From positions 1 to 7,280 of the forward strand of contig CAYSFO010000054.1 in assembly GCA_964430695.1 (NCBI GenBank): a DNA stretch of 7,280 bases, written 5' to 3'. The notes beneath the pieces are model-generated. The model ran no database searches and was not told where the DNA came from. It saw nothing but the letters and a program-made list of their open reading frames with translations. The number at the start of each line of letters is the position of its first letter. The stretch's first letter is position 1. Made by a program: the position numbers and the translations under genes. Shown here one piece after another: positions 5,624 to 7,280 of the stretch. This stretch comes from MGBC108787 sp964430695 (GTDB lineage: Bacteria > Bacillota_I > Bacilli_A > RF39 > UBA660).

Positions 5624-6590
5624 TTTGAAATTTAACAATGTATATATAAAAGATGCATATTCCATTGCGGGACCTTTAGAAAGTGAAGGACAAATCCATA
5701 AATACGATTTGATGATGGATGATTATTATTATGGGGAAAAAACATTCATTGATGCGGAGATTAAAATGCAAAAAGATGTCATTGATAATTTACTTTTTCG
5801 AAATAGATTAGGTAAGAAAATGGATTTACTAATTGGGGGAGATTTATCCAATCAAATTACAATCACTAATTTTAATGCTAAAAACTTTGATATTCCTTTT
5901 TTAGGAGTTTATAGTGCTTGTGCCAGTTTTGCAGAAAGTTTAATACTTGCTAGTACTTTTATTGAAAGTAGAGCAATTAAAAATGCCATTGTTATTACAA
6001 GTAGCCATAATTTAAATGCAGAAAGACAATTTCGTTTTCCTATTGAGTATGGTGCACCAAAAGCAAATACAACAACATTTACTGCAACAGGAGCCGTTGG
6101 AGCTATTGTAACAAATGAAAAAAGTAGAATAAAGGTAGAATCAGCGACCATTGGAACTGTGCAAGATTACGACCAAAAAGATGCAACACATATGGGAGCA
6201 GTAATGACGCCTTCTGCTGTTCAAGTACTTTTAAAGCATTTAGAAGATTTAAAACGAGATGTAAATTATTATGACGTTGTTTTAACAGGAGATTTAGGAA
6301 GTATTGGAATGGATATTTTTAAAGAGTTTTTAAAAACAAATCATAATATAAAAATTAAAAATTATATAGATGCAGGAACAGAGATATTTGTCCGTAGTCA
6401 AGAGATTTATTCAGGTTCTAGTGGGCCAGTTACTTTGCCTCTTGTATTATTTAATAAATTATTAAAAAGTAGTAAATATAAAAAGATTTTAATTATTGCT
6501 ACAGGTTCGTTACATTCAAAGGATACAACGAATCAAAAGAAAACGATCCCTAGCATTGCTCATGCTGTTAGTTTGGAGGTAGTCTCATGA
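5616..6590 (+). CDS. spoVAD: Stage V sporulation protein AD (DPA-binding, thiolase fold)
   Basis: SpoVAD is the soluble, membrane-associated subunit that binds dipicolinic acid during its uptake into the forespore. It has a thiolase-like fold without known thiolase activity. The 324-residue product (B. subtilis about 338) shows family marks in order: I-G-G-D-L-x-N-Q (73-80), FLGVYSACASFAESL (95-109) with Cys102 at the position of the thiolase nucleophile, SSHNLNAERQFRFPIEYG (129-146), TATGAVGAIV (156-165), TGDLGSIGMDIF (224-235), and ATGSLHS then IPSIAHAVSLE near the C-terminus. Odd: the Gly/Cys-rich G-S-G-C-G-C-S-A stretch I recall in most homologues is GSSGPVTLP here (267-275), without cysteines. 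The start has AGGGGTGA (5602-5609) inside spoVAC, and the stop TGA overlaps the spoVAE start (ATGA, 6587-6590). Identity is firm; whether DPA binding is kept cannot be judged. Confidence 0.95.
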   Translation: MASLKFNNVYIKDAYSIAGPLESEGQIHKYDLMMDDYYYGEKTFIDAEIKMQKDVIDNLLFRNRLGKKMDLLIGGDLSNQITITNFNAKNFDIPFLGVYSACASFAESLILASTFIESRAIKNAIVITSSHNLNAERQFRFPIEYGAPKANTTTFTATGAVGAIVTNEKSRIKVESATIGTVQDYDQKDATHMGAVMTPSAVQVLLKHLEDLKRDVNYYDVVLTGDLGSIGMDIFKEFLKTNHNIKIKNYIDAGTEIFVRSQEIYSGSSGPVTLPLVLFNKLLKSSKYKKILIIATGSLHSKDTTNQKKTIPSIAHAVSLEVVS

Positions 6591-6937
6591 ATTTTTTAAG
6601 CGCATTTCTTTTTGCAGGAATCTGTTGTTTTCTTGCTCAAATTATCTTGGATAATACAAAACTAACACCCGGTCATGTTACAAGTATTTTTACTATTTTA
6701 GGAGCTTTTTGTGGATTCGTAGGATTGTATGATAAATTCATTGCTTTTGCAGGTGGGGGAGCTACGGTAATCATTTCTAATTTTGGTTATGTTCTTTATA
6801 AAGGTGCATTTCAAGGATTCCAAGAATTAGGTGTTTTAGGGTTATTTTCGGAGTTATTATGCAATAGTTCTTGTGCAATTGCTGGAGCTGTTATATTCTC
6901 CTTTATTTTAGTATTATTATTTAAACCAAGAGATTAA
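6587..6937 (+). CDS. spoVAE: Stage V sporulation protein AE (SpoVAEb type)
   Basis: This small integral membrane protein of the DPA channel complex is related to SpoVAC (the two share the SpoVAC/SpoVAEB family). The 116-residue product has hydrophobic segments at about 3-21, 32-50, 52-71 and 95-112. Family motifs are L-D-N-T-K-L-T-P-G-H (21-30), F-A-G-G-G-A-T-V (54-61), F-G-Y-V-L-Y-K-G-A (66-74) and the end L-L-F-K-P-R. Length matches B. subtilis SpoVAEb, not the soluble SpoVAEa, which is absent. The start codon overlaps the spoVAD stop (ATGA) and GGAGGT (6575-6580) is six bases upstream, so it is coupled to spoVAD. It is the last gene of the operon; a terminator follows at 6962. Confidence 0.94.
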   Translation: MNFLSAFLFAGICCFLAQIILDNTKLTPGHVTSIFTILGAFCGFVGLYDKFIAFAGGGATVIISNFGYVLYKGAFQGFQELGVLGLFSELLCNSSCAIAGAVIFSFILVLLFKPRD

Positions 6938-6961
6938 TTAAACATGGGAAATAATGTATTT

Positions 6962-6994
6962 AAGAAGATAGAAAATAAAAAATCTATCTTTTTT
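6962..6994 (+). terminator. Rho-independent terminator of spoVACDE
   Basis: AAGATAGA (6965-6972) pairs perfectly with TCTATCTT (6983-6990). The stem can grow to 11 bp with G6964-T6991 and two A-T pairs. The loop is A-rich (6973-6982), and TTTT with a further T-rich stretch follows. It lies 24 bases after the spoVAE stop and ends the sporulation block. Confidence 0.85.
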
Positions 6995-7021
6995 AATTTT
7001 TGCATAAGAAAAAAAGGAAAA

Positions 7022-7033
7022 TGCAAATTTGCA
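7022..7033. repeat. Perfect 12-bp palindrome TGCAAATTTGCA upstream of the second Rpn-family gene
   Basis: TGCAAATTTGCA equals its own reverse complement and lies 30 bases before the start codon at 7064. A further copy of the half-site in inverted form, TTTGCAT, lies at 6999-7005. It may be an operator, a recognition site linked to the Rpn gene, or chance in AT-rich DNA. No clear -35/-10 pair was seen in 6995-7063. Confidence 0.4.
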
Positions 7034-7063
7034 GTGTATATATGTTAATAGGAGATGAAAGTA

Positions 7064-7280
7064 ATGAATGCAAATGTAAAAATGAAAGAAAAAAAGTTCT
7101 ATACTTGTAAATGGGATAGAGCTTTTAAGGAAGTCATGTTAAAAGAAAGTAATCAAGATATTTTAAAAAAGATTTTAGAAACCGTGTTGCATACCAAAAT
7201 CATTTCAATCACAGAACAAAATATTGAAAGGAATACTGGAAATCTAAAAGTTAGAAGAAAATATTTAGATATTTTATTAG
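7064..7280 (+). CDS. Rpn-family PD-(D/E)XK nuclease/putative transposase, N-terminal part (3' cut by window)
   Basis: The first 72 codons are open to the window edge. The protein opens MNANVKMKEKKFYTCKWDRA, continues with F-K-E-V-M (22-26), a helix D-I-L-K-K-I-L-E-T-V-L (32-42), and ends at R-R-K-Y-L-D-I-L-L. This is the N-terminal pattern of Rpn-family nucleases: an aromatic/charged start with D-x-x-F-K, a Leu-rich helix, then a strand with L-D-I-L whose Asp belongs to the PD-(D/E)XK active site. AGGAG (7050-7054) is nine bases before ATG 7064. An in-frame ATG at 7055 directly abuts the ribosome site and is unlikely. It has the same orientation and family as the gene ending at 152, so the sporulation block lies between two members. 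The catalytic E-x-K half is outside the window. Confidence 0.72.
   Translation, partial: MNANVKMKEKKFYTCKWDRAFKEVMLKESNQDILKKILETVLHTKIISITEQNIERNTGNLKVRRKYLDILL

Noticed and set aside
5909..6151. Minus-strand open frame of 80 codons inside spoVAD
   Set aside because: It is antisense to the most conserved part of spoVAD, with no independent signal.
6587..6600. Reading TGA as tryptophan (code 4)
   Set aside because: All tryptophans in the genes here are TGG, no gene is broken by TGA, and the only TGA stop (spoVAD) gives a protein ending like its homologues. Read-through would add just three residues, so the test is not strong, but nothing calls for code 4.
1..7280. CRISPR array, tRNA or rRNA genes
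   Set aside because: No regularly spaced direct repeats, cloverleaf-like segments or rRNA-like stretches were seen; intergenic gaps are all about 130 bases or less.

Overview
This is an AT-rich stretch from a low-GC Bacillota (Firmicutes). All eight complete genes and both partial ones lie on the plus strand. The content is sporulation and cell-envelope genes with Shine-Dalgarno sites of the Bacillus/Clostridium type. A spore-forming, or recently spore-forming, gut-type lineage of the Bacilli/Erysipelotrichia sort is a reasonable guess, but the sequence does not fix the genus. TGA is used as a stop (spoVAD) and every tryptophan in the ORFs is TGG, so the standard bacterial code fits.

Layout. 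Bases 1-152 are the tail of a gene for an Rpn-family PD-(D/E)XK nuclease/putative transposase. Bases 225-1370 encode a secreted D-alanyl-D-alanine carboxypeptidase (DacF type), followed by a hairpin terminator. Bases 1460-2917 encode an LCP (LytR-CpsA-Psr) cell-wall polymer ligase. Bases 2990-3997 encode a two-helix membrane protein of unknown function with its own near-consensus promoter and a clear terminator. Bases 4105-5106 hold a two-gene operon: a SpoIIAA-like STAS anti-sigma-factor antagonist and a SigF/SigG-type sigma factor, again closed by a strong terminator. Bases 5186-6937 hold spoVAC-spoVAD-spoVAE, translationally coupled, preceded by a sequence that fits the forespore sigma-G consensus and followed by a terminator. 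Bases 7064-7280 are the start of a second Rpn-family gene in the same orientation as the first.

How the genes fit together. In Bacillus subtilis the order is dacF-spoIIAA-spoIIAB-sigF-spoVA, a locus acting in the forespore. Here the same backbone is kept in order and orientation. However, two envelope genes sit between dacF and spoIIAA, spoIIAB (the anti-sigma kinase) is missing from between spoIIAA and the sigma gene, and spoVA is cut down to C, D and E. SpoVAC/D/E move dipicolinic acid (DPA) and Ca2+ into and out of the spore core. The sigma factor is probably the forespore regulator, and DacF trims spore or vegetative peptidoglycan. The most notable points are the missing kinase next to an antagonist that keeps its phosphorylatable serine, a sigma factor with an unusual region 2.4/2.5, and the framing of the block by two Rpn-family genes.
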